Below, in pieces: positions 18,315 through 27,011 of a DNA stretch of 64,000 nt; within the stretch, counting starts at the first letter, position 1, and each line of letters starts with the position of its first letter. The notes under the pieces were generated by a model. The model worked only from the letters and a program-made list of their open reading frames with translations. It was not told the DNA's origin and did no database searches. The position numbers were made by a program, and so were the translations under genes. This stretch comes from JABWBD01 sp040768665 (GTDB lineage Bacteria; Planctomycetota; Planctomycetia; Pirellulales; Thermoguttaceae), in contig JAXGMN010000043.1 of assembly GCA_040768665.1 (NCBI GenBank), positions 52,968 to 116,967 of the forward strand, in the 5' to 3' direction.

Positions 18315-19679
18315 ATGACGACGTTCAATCGCCGACAGTTCCTGGACCGTTCCACGAAGACCAGCTTGGCTGCGGCGGCTGGCGTCACGATTCTGACCAA
18401 TGCCGCCTCGGTGCGTGGGGCCCCGGCGAACGATAAGGTCGTGCTGGCGGCGGTTGGCATCGGAGGTCGCGGGACACACCTGGCCAGCGGTTTTCTCGAA
18501 CGGGGCGACACCGTCTACGCGTACGTTTGCGACACGGATATCAAGAAAGCCGAAGGCCGCGCTTCGGAGATCTCAGCGAAGCAGGGCTCGCAGGCGAAAC
18601 CGCTGCAGGATTTCCGTAAGGCGTTGGAAGACAAGTCGGTCGACGCGATCATTTCGGCAACGCCCGACCACTGGCACGCGCTATCGACCGTCTGGGGCTG
18701 CCAGGCCGGCAAGGACGTATACGTGGAAAAGCCGGCCTGCCACAGTTGTTGGGAGGGCCGCAAAATGGTCGAAGCGGCACGGAAGTACAAGCGGGTTGTG
18801 CAACTCGGCACCCAGAACCGCAGTGCTCCCTACAACATGTCGGCCAAGAAGTACATCGAAGACGGCAAGCTCGGCAAGATCCACATGTGCCGGATCTATA
18901 ACCAGAAGCTCTGGGGCAACCGCCCGGCCGCGCCGGACAGCGATCCGCCCGAGGGGCTCGACTGGGACATGTGGAACGGGCCGGCCCCGGAGCACCGCTA
19001 CAATGCCACGCTGCATCGCGGCTGGCACCATCTCTGGCGATACTCGGGCGGCGATATTGCCAACGACGCCAGCCATCAGATCGATCTGGCTCGCTGGCTT
19101 TGCGGTGTGGAGTGTCCCAAGAACGCCTACTCGGTCGGCGGACGTTGGGCGAGCGAGGGCGCGCTGGAAACGCCCGACAGCCAGGTGGCCGTCTACGAGT
19201 TCCCGGAGATGGTCATGACGTTTGAGCTGACCCTCTATACGCCCTACATGCTCAAGACCGATTCCGTTATCCGCGATTCGGACATGTTTCCTTATTGGCC
19301 GCAGAACGCGACGCGGATCGAGCTCTATGGCACCGAGGGGGTGATGTGTGTCGGGCGACACGGCGGCGGATGGCAGGTGTACGATCGGCCGAAGAACCGG
19401 CTGCCGGTGGTCAAAGAGCAGTGCTATGGGCGATTTCCGGATCCGGAGCACAAGGAGAACTTCATCCAGTGCATCAAGAGCCGCGAACTGCCCAATGCGG
19501 ATATTGAGAAGGGACACCGCAGTGCGCTGTTGATCCACTACGCCAACATCAGCTACCGGCTCGGCGGCGAGAAGGTGGTGGTTGATCCCGGGACCGAGCA
19601 GATCAAGGACAACCCTGAGGCGATGAAGCTGTTCAGGCGCGAGTATCGCGCCCCTTACGTAGTGCCCGAAGAGGTATAA
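18315..19679 (+). CDS. Gfo/Idh/MocA family oxidoreductase with Tat signal
   Basis: 454 residues from ATG 18315 (AGGAG 11 bases upstream). The N terminus has a twin-arginine signal, NRRQFLDRSTKTSLAAAAGV, so it is probably exported folded with its NAD(P) cofactor. The nucleotide-binding fold begins at VLAAVGIGGRGTHLA; the family's EKP motif appears as YVEKPACHSCWEGRKM. A histidine-rich active-site part follows (LHRGWHHLWRYSGGDIANDASHQIDLARW). Many planctomycete genomes carry dozens of such exported paralogues, thought to act on sugars or inositols; the substrate here is unknown. Confidence 0.92.
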   Translation: MTTFNRRQFLDRSTKTSLAAAAGVTILTNAASVRGAPANDKVVLAAVGIGGRGTHLASGFLERGDTVYAYVCDTDIKKAEGRASEISAKQGSQAKPLQDFRKALEDKSVDAIISATPDHWHALSTVWGCQAGKDVYVEKPACHSCWEGRKMVEAARKYKRVVQLGTQNRSAPYNMSAKKYIEDGKLGKIHMCRIYNQKLWGNRPAAPDSDPPEGLDWDMWNGPAPEHRYNATLHRGWHHLWRYSGGDIANDASHQIDLARWLCGVECPKNAYSVGGRWASEGALETPDSQVAVYEFPEMVMTFELTLYTPYMLKTDSVIRDSDMFPYWPQNATRIELYGTEGVMCVGRHGGGWQVYDRPKNRLPVVKEQCYGRFPDPEHKENFIQCIKSRELPNADIEKGHRSALLIHYANISYRLGGEKVVVDPGTEQIKDNPEAMKLFRREYRAPYVVPEEV

Positions 19680-19696
19680 GATTGTGAGGTCTGGCT

Positions 19697-20431
19697 ATGC
19701 GACGGTTCTCTGTGATTGTCGTGGTGTTCCTCTCCACCCTCTCTGCCGTGGTCAACGAAAGCGAGGGCCAGAGCCGATCGGGGACGAGTAGTAGCACAAG
19801 TCGGTTCAACTCGTCGCTCGGGCAAAGTTCCAACTCGGGTAGCGTATTCTCGGGCTCCGGCCGGTCCTCGCCTTCCAGCGGGATGTCCGGTACCGGAAGC
19901 ATTCAGAGCAATGCGACGCGCGCCGCGACGGGAACGGAACTGCTTCGAAGTTCACGAGGAGCGGAGAACTTCGTGGGAGCCGATACGGGAGATACTCGCA
20001 ACTTCCTCGGTTTCAGCGATTCGGGGTCGGCCGGCAGCCGGTCAGCCACACGGACGTCCCGAACCCGCACGCCCAGCCGCCAGCAGTACTCAAACCGATC
20101 CTCGGCAAATGCCCGGCGGCAGACCACAACCTACGGCCGCAGCCGGACAGGCCAAACCACGGAACTCCAGCCGATGCTCAGCTTGGGATTCGAGTATCGC
20201 CCGCCCCAGAGTCTTGGCGCGAACCTGACAAGCCGGCTTCAGCAGTCGAAACGGTTTGTGCCGGGCGGAGCCGTTCAGGTGCAAGTGCAGGACGGCACCG
20301 CAACTCTCGTCGGCACGGCTGCCGACGAGCATGAGAGGCAGTTACTCGAGCAGATGCTGGCGCTTGAGCCCGGAATCCGGCGAGTGGACAACCGCTTGAC
20401 GGTTGGACCGGCTGCATCGACCGCGCAGTAA
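19697..20431 (+). CDS. Exported Ser-rich protein with C-terminal BON domain
   Basis: 244 residues. A signal peptide (about 1-24) leads into a Ser/Gly/Thr/Arg-rich low-complexity region at about 25-155. A compact C-terminal domain, about 170-240, follows with VQVQVQDGTATLVGTAADEHER and LALEPGIRRVDNRLTV. That is the BON pattern, a periplasmic or outer-membrane-associated alpha-beta domain found in OsmY-like proteins. It begins 17 bases after the oxidoreductase stop and is probably co-transcribed. Its stop is 7 bases from the convergent kinase-tubulin gene's stop. Confidence 0.8.
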   Translation: MRRFSVIVVVFLSTLSAVVNESEGQSRSGTSSSTSRFNSSLGQSSNSGSVFSGSGRSSPSSGMSGTGSIQSNATRAATGTELLRSSRGAENFVGADTGDTRNFLGFSDSGSAGSRSATRTSRTRTPSRQQYSNRSSANARRQTTTYGRSRTGQTTELQPMLSLGFEYRPPQSLGANLTSRLQQSKRFVPGGAVQVQVQDGTATLVGTAADEHERQLLEQMLALEPGIRRVDNRLTVGPAASTAQ

Positions 20432-20438
20432 GTGTTGC

Positions 20439-23400
20439 TTACGGCCGGCCGATCGGATGCCAGGCGACGTCGATGCGACTGTGAAGCCGTGATGCGGCGG
20501 TGGCGTATTGCGACCGCGGACCGATCAGCGAGGACGCGACCGCCGACAAAGGCATGCCCACCGTTTCGCTCAAGAAGGCCCAGGTGGCGGAGCGATCCGA
20601 GCCAAAGGACGCGCAGTTGGCCATTTCTGCCGGCAGCAGATCTCGCAGGCGATCAGCGTCCCAACCCTCCGGCAGCAGAACGACGAGCCGCCGATAGCCC
20701 GCGCAGTGCAGTGGAGACTGCTGAAAAAGGGAGTGCCTGTCCCCTTTTTCAGCAGTCTCCAGTGGGGTCGCGCCGGTTTCAGCAAGACAATCTGCCAGAA
20801 GCTGCGTGGCTTCGCTCGGGGACCGTCCGGCAAGGAGCGTGCCGACCGGCTCCAGGCCGGTGAGGCAACGTGCGGCAGCAGCACGAGCGGCAAAGCCCAG
20901 GGCCTCGTCGAAGAAGGTTGCCAGTTCTCCGCCTGCGTCGATCGCCGCGGACAGTTCGGCAGGCCGAGCGAAGAGCACCGGCAGCACCTTTCCTTCGACC
21001 TCCGCCGCCAGTTCCGCGGCGCGGAGACGGATCGCATCGAGAAAGGCTCCACGCACAGCGGCCAGGCTTTTGCTGCCGGTGCGCCTCGCCAGGTTCTCGG
21101 CCGCGGCAACGTCGCCTTGCACCGCTCGACTGATGATCTGCTCGAACGACTCCTTTAGCGTCTCCGCCTGACGAACGGCTTGTGCAAAGCGGAGTTGGGC
21201 GACCGCGGTTGCCTCTTCGGGACGCTGGACCTCCTGCGTCCGCTGTACCAGATATTCCTGGAGGAATTCGCGCAAACGGTGGAGAAACAGCGGATCGGCA
21301 CCGCGGCCGAAGGTCTGGCCGAGGATGCTGTCGAGAGACGACGGTTTCGAAGGGCCGGCCGCGCAGTACGCGGTCTTGGTGACTTCCGCCGGCGCCGTTC
21401 CCAGCCAGCGACGGACGACCCCCATCGAGATCAGGTCGCTCGCAGCCGCCGCGAGTTCGCTCCTGAAGTCGGCAAGGACCGCGGCCGCGAACGTCCCGAG
21501 TGTGGCTGTCCCGGCATTCGTCCTGGAACTCAACCGGCTCTTTTCAAGCAGGGGACCGGCCATCGTTGCCACGTGGAGATACAGGTAGTCGGCCGTCCGT
21601 TCGATGGCAACCCGATACTGCCCGTCGTCCACGGCATCGCCAAAATGGACGAGGCGCGTGGAATGAAACGGTGGGCGGTTGTCGCAGCTCGTTGGCAGTC
21701 CGCAGTCGGGATTGCCGGGATAGCGGGTATCGGGACGTTCGTAGTGGTTCAGTTCCGTAAGGCAGGCATAGGCGTTGGCCAGCGCGAGTCCTTCCTCCTC
21801 CGTGCGACTGCCGGACGAACAGGTCAGGATGCCATGGACGGCCGACTGGGCCAGACCGAGCGATTGAAGGACGGCATGCACGGCGTACGCCATATCGATG
21901 ATCATGCCGCCGCCGGTGCCGCCGGAGATCGATGCAACCAGGAAAACTTGCGGGGAGTCGCTCAAAAAGGGGGCCTTCAGTGCTCTTGCAGTCGACTCGA
22001 TGCCGTCGGAATCCATCATCTGCCTTAAAACGGCATCCAGGTGCTCGAGCACCGTCGGAGCGTGGTCGACCAGGGCAAGGCGGCCCAACGGCCGCAGACG
22101 GCCCGTTTCCAGCGATCGCGGGATGCTGTAGAGCCAGCGGCGGTCGAGCCAGCGGACGACACCGGGCGGTCTCAGCCGATATTCTTGTACCCTCCGGAGC
22201 GGGAGAGCGAGCGACGTGAGATCCTTTGCCCCGCCGCGCGCGTCGCTGCCGGAAGCTGCCAGCGATCGGACGTCCGTGTCGACAAGCAGAAACTGTACGG
22301 CCCGAGCTTTGTCCAGGTCGCCGCAGTGAGACTCCAGACGCCGGGCCACGGAGCGAAGGATTTCGGCGCCGGTACCGCCGATTCCGACCAGCAGCGTTGG
22401 CCGCAAGGCTGCTTCGTGTTGCAGCAACCCGAGCGGTTCGAGTTGCGAAGCGCCGAGCCGCGCGTCTGCAGACGCGAAGTCTTCTATCGAGTCGCCTTCG
22501 AGCACAAGTGTGTTGATCGCAGGCGAGGCGGCGGGAGTTTCCCAATTGGAGCCGACGGGAAGACCGGCATCGAGTTTCGCCGGCGGCGCAGCGGAATGAC
22601 GCACCGCTGTGGAGTGTCTTGGGCCACCGGTTGGGATACCGGACGACTGCTCGGCCGCGGCGGTCTCGCCTCGGGCCAGTTGGTCGATGAGTTGGCGACA
22701 ACTCGGGAATCGCCGGTGGGGCTCCTTGCTGAGCGCCCGCTCGACTGCCACCCTATCTCCTGGTGGCAGGCCGTCGAGGCAGGGAACCGCTTGCAGGTGC
22801 TGCATGGTAAGGCGGGCCGGCGTCGTGCCGTCGAACGGCAATGCCCCCGTGAGCATTTGGTAATAGACAATTGCCAGGCTGTACTGATCGCTCTGCCGAC
22901 TCGGCGTCCCCTCGAACAGTTCCGGAGCCGAGTAAGTGGGCGTCAAGCCACCCATCATTGAGACGTTGGCGTCGTTGAGTTGCTTGACCAGGCCGAAATC
23001 CGCAACCTTCACGCGCCCCGCGACCAGCAGAAGGTTCTCCGGTTTGATGTCCAGATGCTGAAGCGAGTGTTTCTCGCACAGGTAATCGAGGACTTCGGCG
23101 GCGTCCCACAACAGCGAGAGAAGCTCGTCGTGTGGAATCCCCTGCAGGCCGCAACGGCGACAGGCGTCGAAACGGTCCTTCAAACACATATCCGCCAATT
23201 CGGTGATGATGACGAGTTGCCCGTCGACAACCTCGATCCGCTCCAGAGAAAGGAGAAAGGGATGGCGGACCTCCTTGATCCGATTCAGCGCGGTCAACTC
23301 GCGATTGGCCCGGTCACCGTCGAACCGGCCGAAGATGATCTTGACGGCCTTGCTGATACCGCCGGGAGCCATGGCTTTCCACACTTCGCCATAGCCGCCG

Positions 23401-23459
23401 CTGCCGATGTGTTCGAGCAGTTCGTAGCCGAGGACGGTCCTGGAAGCGACACCTGGCAT
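20439..23459 (-). CDS. Ser/Thr protein kinase fused to a tubulin-like (Tubulin_2-type) domain
   Basis: 1006 residues. The kinase domain spans about 10-265: glycine loop GSGGYGEV (19-26), Lys40, HLDIKPEN (135-142) and DFG (154-156). The catalytic loop has HLD, not HRD, so it is a non-RD kinase. After a linker comes a tubulin/FtsZ-like part: a glycine loop VGIGGTGAEIL (about 358-368), LLVDTD (391-396), and SISGGTGGGMIID (about 510-522), corresponding to the tubulin signature. The rest is helical. No membrane segment is seen. The assignment to the Tubulin_2 group is by motif. A palindromic repeat is inserted in frame at residues 900-916. It follows the FHA-EAL gene by 61 bases. Confidence 0.85.
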   Translation of the reverse strand: MPGVASRTVLGYELLEHIGSGGYGEVWKAMAPGGISKAVKIIFGRFDGDRANRELTALNRIKEVRHPFLLSLERIEVVDGQLVIITELADMCLKDRFDACRRCGLQGIPHDELLSLLWDAAEVLDYLCEKHSLQHLDIKPENLLLVAGRVKVADFGLVKQLNDANVSMMGGLTPTYSAPELFEGTPSRQSDQYSLAIVYYQMLTGALPFDGTTPARLTMQHLQAVPCLDGLPPGDRVAVERALSKEPHRRFPSCRQLIDQLARGETAAAEQSSGIPTGGPRHSTAVRHSAAPPAKLDAGLPVGSNWETPAASPAINTLVLEGDSIEDFASADARLGASQLEPLGLLQHEAALRPTLLVGIGGTGAEILRSVARRLESHCGDLDKARAVQFLLVDTDVRSLAASGSDARGGAKDLTSLALPLRRVQEYRLRPPGVVRWLDRRWLYSIPRSLETGRLRPLGRLALVDHAPTVLEHLDAVLRQMMDSDGIESTARALKAPFLSDSPQVFLVASISGGTGGGMIIDMAYAVHAVLQSLGLAQSAVHGILTCSSGSRTEEEGLALANAYACLTELNHYERPDTRYPGNPDCGLPTSCDNRPPFHSTRLVHFGDAVDDGQYRVAIERTADYLYLHVATMAGPLLEKSRLSSRTNAGTATLGTFAAAVLADFRSELAAAASDLISMGVVRRWLGTAPAEVTKTAYCAAGPSKPSSLDSILGQTFGRGADPLFLHRLREFLQEYLVQRTQEVQRPEEATAVAQLRFAQAVRQAETLKESFEQIISRAVQGDVAAAENLARRTGSKSLAAVRGAFLDAIRLRAAELAAEVEGKVLPVLFARPAELSAAIDAGGELATFFDEALGFAARAAAARCLTGLEPVGTLLAGRSPSEATQLLADCLAETGATPLETAEKGDRHSLFQQSPLHCAGYRRLVVLLPEGWDADRLRDLLPAEMANCASFGSDRSATWAFLSETVGMPLSAVASSLIGPRSQYATAASRLHSRIDVAWHPIGRP
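20713..20760. repeat. Palindromic repeat family A, complete copy inside a coding sequence
   Basis: Perfect 19-base arms GGAGACTGCTGAAAAAGGG (20713-20731) and complement (20742-20760) around a 10-base loop. It lies inside the kinase-tubulin gene and is read through in frame as residues 900-916 (ETAEKGDRHSLFQQSPL). Partial copies occur at 4575, 13320 and 25268-25365. Confidence 0.9.
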
Positions 23460-23520
23460 CGATTCGAATTCCGCGTTTTCAGAAGTTGTCGGGGCTTTGA
23501 CCAGGTTCGTCAGTGCGCTC

Positions 23521-24627
23521 TTACGCCTGGATCGCCGGAGTCTCGGGGCGTTTCAGGGGCATTGGGCGGCCGTAGTAGAAACCTTGGGCCAGTTCGAAAC
23601 CGAGTTCGGCGCAAACCTCTCCCTCCTCGCGAGATTCAATTCCTTCGGCGAGCGGAACGATCCCCATCTCGCGGACCATTTGCACCAATTGACCGACCAT
23701 CCGTCTCCGGTGTCCGGTGTCGAGGTGGATGCCGCGGACCAGCGTGATGTCGAATTTCAAGTAGTCGGGAGGGACTTCGATCAATTCGAGAAGTCGGGAC
23801 TGCCCTGCCCCAAAATCGTCGTAGGCGAGTCCGATGTCGAGATCTCGGAGAGTCGATTTCAGTTCCAGCATCGAATGCCGGCTGCCGACTGCCGCCTCGT
23901 GCAATTCGAGGATCAGCGGCTGTCGAGGCTCCATGCCGCGCAACACCCGCAACGACGGCGTGAGCTCCGAATCACGAATCTCTCCGGGATGCGTGTTCAA
24001 GAACAGCAGCAGCTCGTCCGGCATGCCGGAACAACCTCGGACCTCCTCCTCACGCAGCAGGCGGCTCAGGTCGCGTTCAAGATCGAGCTGCAGTGCGACA
24101 TCGAACATCTCCTTGGGGTTTCTCAGCCCGAACAGCGGGCTGCGGGCTAGCGCCTCATATCCGACCGTTGCTGTCGTCCGAAGGTCCACAATCGGTTGAA
24201 AGTAGGGAGTGATTAGGCGTTGACTGAACAACTTGTCGAACTGGATCAAGCCGATCGCCGTATCGCACGCTTCCTCGCCGAGGGTTCGTGCGTTGGAAGC
24301 AATCACCTCACGGTCGAGACGGAAAGCCAGGTTGGCAAACTGAACGATGTCGCCCGAATCGACGACGGTTTGCTCCCGAATCCGTTTTCCATTGACGTAC
24401 GTGCCGTTCGTGCTTCCAAGATCATGGACCACCAGTTGTCCGCGGTGTTCGACAAATTCGGCATGTTCGCTGGAAACGGTCGGCGAGGGCAGAGTGAGGG
24501 CAAGGTTGGGCTGCCGGCCAACGCGGAATGGCGTGGTGCTGATTGGGATTCGCCGGGGCCCGCCGCCATCGCCAAAACGGCCGACCAGAAGCCAGATCGA
24601 CAATGTGGACGGAGTTTCCGATTTCAT
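23521..24627 (-). CDS. FHA domain-EAL domain protein (c-di-GMP phosphodiesterase)
   Basis: 368 residues. The N-terminal FHA domain (about 12-105) has FRVGRQ (34-39), SSEHAEF (52-58) and LGSTNGTYVNG (70-80), the residues that read phosphothreonine. The EAL domain (about 130-360) keeps the metal and catalytic set: EAL at 158-160, Asn211, Glu241/Glu244, DDFGAG with Asp270-Asp271, Lys291, Glu328 and Gln348. It is therefore probably active in cleaving c-di-GMP. No GGDEF or membrane segment is present. It precedes the kinase-tubulin gene by 61 bases, so the kinase could phosphorylate what this FHA domain binds (inference). No strong ribosome site is seen. Confidence 0.92.
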   Translation of the reverse strand: MKSETPSTLSIWLLVGRFGDGGGPRRIPISTTPFRVGRQPNLALTLPSPTVSSEHAEFVEHRGQLVVHDLGSTNGTYVNGKRIREQTVVDSGDIVQFANLAFRLDREVIASNARTLGEEACDTAIGLIQFDKLFSQRLITPYFQPIVDLRTTATVGYEALARSPLFGLRNPKEMFDVALQLDLERDLSRLLREEEVRGCSGMPDELLLFLNTHPGEIRDSELTPSLRVLRGMEPRQPLILELHEAAVGSRHSMLELKSTLRDLDIGLAYDDFGAGQSRLLELIEVPPDYLKFDITLVRGIHLDTGHRRRMVGQLVQMVREMGIVPLAEGIESREEGEVCAELGFELAQGFYYGRPMPLKRPETPAIQA

Positions 24628-24900
24628 GACAATCCCAAGGATCGCCGAACTGCATTATTCACGCTGGTAGCAAATGCCATCCAAATGTAGCACACGGGAT
24701 GGGGGCAGATGGAGTACGCGAGCGTGACATCGCACTGGAAGTCGCGTGAATGTCTTGCAGCCGTGCGTTCCATGCACGGATTTGGCGGCCAAACCCCACG
24801 ATTCTCGAATTCTCAAAGCTCCTGGTCACCCCGCACTGGTATGGAGAACCGTATACCTTTGGAGAGGGGTGGCAGGGCGAGTATTGGCCGCCGCGGACGG
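24628..24900. other. Intergenic region between queF and the FHA-EAL gene
   Basis: 270 bases downstream of queF and upstream of the FHA-EAL gene, both on the minus strand. It presumably contains the promoter of the signalling pair, but I find no clear -35/-10 match. Confidence 0.4.
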
Positions 24901-25254
24901 CTATGCCTCGAAGGCGACGGTCACCGTCGTCGTGATTCCGCCACGGGGCGTGAACGCGGACTGAAGCTTCAGCCGTCGCGGCTGAAGCACTGCCACAAGG
25001 TCGTCGAGGATACGGTTGGTCGCGTTCTCGTAAAAAATCCCTTCGTTTCGAAACTGCTGGAGGTAGAGCTTCAGGCTTTTCAGTTCGACGCATTTCCGGT
25101 CGGGTACATAGGTAATCGTCAGCGTGCCGAAATCCGGCTGGCCGGTTTTTGGACAGACGGACGTAAACTCGGGGCAGACGATCTCGACCGTGTAGTCCCG
25201 ATCCGGGTACTGGTTTTCGAATGTTTCCAGGACTTTTCGAAACTCCTCGGTCAC
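24901..25254 (-). CDS. queF: NADPH-dependent 7-cyano-7-deazaguanine reductase
   Basis: 117 residues, the short single-domain (YkvM) form. It reduces the nitrile preQ0 to preQ1 in queuosine synthesis. The nucleophile is Cys34 in FTSVCPKTGQPDFGT; Asp41 and the QueF motif ELKSLKLYLQ (57-66) follow, then FRNEGIFYE. The start is GTG 25254, with a perfect GGAGG 5 bases upstream. It is divergent from queE; the two upstream regions are separated by a palindromic repeat. Confidence 0.96.
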   Translation of the reverse strand: MTEEFRKVLETFENQYPDRDYTVEIVCPEFTSVCPKTGQPDFGTLTITYVPDRKCVELKSLKLYLQQFRNEGIFYENATNRILDDLVAVLQPRRLKLQSAFTPRGGITTTVTVAFEA

Positions 25255-25267
25255 CGCCGCCTCCTTT

Positions 25268-25365
25268 GGAGACTGCTGAGGGCGATTGGCTCTGCAACCG
25301 GTGGTGAGTTGACTTGACGATAGATACCAGATGTTGCGGTGCCTGTTCCCTTTTTAGCAGTCTTC
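25268..25365. repeat. Palindromic repeat family A, long variant between queF and queE
   Basis: GGAGACTGCTGA at 25268-25279 and GTGCCTGTTCCCTTTTTAGC with AGTCTTC at 25339-25365 are the ends of the family seen complete at 20713. Here about 65 bases separate the arms, and the right arm has point changes. It starts 3 bases beyond the queF ribosome site. Confidence 0.75.
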
Positions 25366-25521
25366 TTTGCCTCCGCCGTTACTGTGATTACCCCTACCCC
25401 CCAAGCCAGAGCCGGACGGACCTGCGCTGGGCCATCAAAATGTTACAATGCGGGGAGCAAGTTCGGCACCCCCTGTTTTCCGTAAGTCTACGACGGAACG
25501 ATCTTCCGTCGACCTTTGCTG

Positions 25522-26208
25522 ATGCGTGTCGCTGAGATTTTCCGATCCATCCAGGGTGAAGGGTTCCTGACGGGCACCGAAAGCGTTTTCGTTCGGGCGA
25601 GCGGCTGCAATCTCCGCTGCTGGTTCTGCGACACCCCGTATGCCTCGTGGCGGCCGGAAGGGAGTGACCTGTCGGTCGAGGAGATCGTTGCGCGCGTGAC
25701 CGAGTTCGACACCTCGCACGTGGTGCTCACCGGCGGGGAGCCGATGCTCTTCTCCGAATTGATCCCGCTGGCATCGGAACTGCGGCGATTGAATCGCCAC
25801 GTGACCGTCGAGACCGCCGGGACGCTTTATTTGCCGGTCGAGTGCGATCTGATGTCGATCAGCCCCAAGCTTTCCAACTCCTCTCCATCGGCGACGCAAC
25901 ATCCTCGGTGGCATGGGAGGCACGAGGCAAGCCGACATGCTCCAGAGGTCGTCCGGCGGCTGACTGCGGAGTACGATTATCAGGTGAAATTCGTGGTGGA
26001 CGAGCCCGCGGACTGCGAAGAGCTGGAGCGATATCTCCGCGAGTTCCCGCACATCAACCGCGATCGGGTCCTGCTGATGCCGCAAGGAACCAGCGCCCGG
26101 GAGCTAGCCGAGCGGGCCGATTGGCTCGCTCGCTACTGCTCCGAGAATGGCCTGCACTACTGTCCCCGGCGCCAGATTGAGTGGTTCGGACTCGTTCGGG
26201 GCACGTAG
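25522..26208 (+). CDS. queE: 7-carboxy-7-deazaguanine synthase
   Basis: 228 residues. Radical-SAM enzyme that contracts 6-carboxytetrahydropterin to CDG, the base precursor of preQ0. IFRSIQGEG at the N terminus binds substrate. The cluster motif is CNLRCWFC (Cys29, Cys33, Cys36), with the QueE-style three-residue then two-residue spacing. LTGGEPML and DLMSISPKLSNSSP are family motifs. I take ATG 25522; the in-frame TTG 25516 adds two residues. No clear ribosome site is visible. queD and queC are not in the window. Confidence 0.95.
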   Translation: MRVAEIFRSIQGEGFLTGTESVFVRASGCNLRCWFCDTPYASWRPEGSDLSVEEIVARVTEFDTSHVVLTGGEPMLFSELIPLASELRRLNRHVTVETAGTLYLPVECDLMSISPKLSNSSPSATQHPRWHGRHEASRHAPEVVRRLTAEYDYQVKFVVDEPADCEELERYLREFPHINRDRVLLMPQGTSARELAERADWLARYCSENGLHYCPRRQIEWFGLVRGT

Positions 26209-26218
26209 ACAATGATGC

Positions 26219-26284
26219 CAGCCCGGCTGGGAGCATTAGCTTTATGCCGCGACAGCGCACGTCCGAACGAGACCAGCCGGGCTG
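26219..26284. terminator. Inverted repeat between convergent queE and rpsR
   Basis: Perfect 12-base arms CAGCCCGGCTGG (26219-26230) and CCAGCCGGGCTG (26273-26284), separated by 42 bases. The same CAGCCCGG core forms the lpxA terminator. It may be a bidirectional terminator or RNA-stability element; it lacks a T run. Confidence 0.5.
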
Positions 26285-26296
26285 ACAACAGCGGGG

Positions 26297-26578
26297 CTAC
26301 TCGCCGACGTACGGCATCAGGGCCATGAAGCGAGCCCGCTTGACCGCGAGGGCAACGGCGTGCTGGCTGACCGCGGTGCAGCCACTCTTGCGCCGGCTGA
26401 TGATCTTGCCCTGGCGATTGGTAAGCTTCTTCAAAAGCTCCAGATCCTTGTAGTCGACGTACATAGGCCGGGGTCGCTCGCCGTCGACAAAGATCGGATC
26501 CTTCTTCTTCGTGCGAGTTTTGAGTTTCGCCCGTTTGCGATTGGTACGAGTCCGGTTGAAACCGCCTGGTCTTGGCAT
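26297..26578 (-). CDS. rpsR: 30S ribosomal protein bS18
   Basis: 93 residues, slightly longer than usual because of a basic N terminus (RPGGFNRTRTNRKRAKLKTR). The conserved core is present: YVDYKDLELLKKL, GKIISRRKSGCTAVSQHAVA and LAVKRARFMALMPY. It binds bS6 and 16S rRNA in the platform of the small subunit. The start is ATG 26578; the open frame extends much further upstream, but that part is not S18-like. It is not beside rpsF, ssb or rplI, the common bacterial arrangement. Confidence 0.95.
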   Translation of the reverse strand: MPRPGGFNRTRTNRKRAKLKTRTKKKDPIFVDGERPRPMYVDYKDLELLKKLTNRQGKIISRRKSGCTAVSQHAVALAVKRARFMALMPYVGE

Positions 26579-27011
26579 GAGCGCGTGTGGTGGTGTCGAA
26601 AGCTGTGTGTGGTAGTGATCCCCGCCCTGGCGATCGGCGGCCGTTTGGCGGAAACCATGTATTTTAGCGGAGTTTCCGCCCGACACAAGGCGGCCAGTTT
26701 CGCTATCGGCCGCCAGACCGCCGTGTGAAAGGCCAATCGACTTTGGGGCCAAGGCAGATAGATTCCACCGGTTAAGCGGGTTCAGCCCCTTCTTATGGGG
26801 CGCATGCAAGGCAGGGCGGCTTGTGCGGAATCTTACGCCTCCTACAATTTTTTCGTCTGGCACGGCAGCAGCCGCTTGGGCTTCAGTAGATTGGGCACTT
26901 TTGCGAGACTTTTCCGCTCCAAGTGACCGATCCCCAAGAAGGTGGCAGTATGCCGGACGGGCAGATTTGTCGCGGTCCGGCTTGGCGGCAACTCCTTTGC
27001 CCGATCGCGGA
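26579..27011. other. Divergent intergenic region between rpsR and the histidine kinase
   Basis: About 430 bases that must hold the rpsR promoter and leader. A small hairpin GCCCC-TTCTTAT-GGGGC is at about 26785-26801. I cannot identify a promoter pair or an S6:S18-type binding motif with confidence. Confidence 0.4.
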
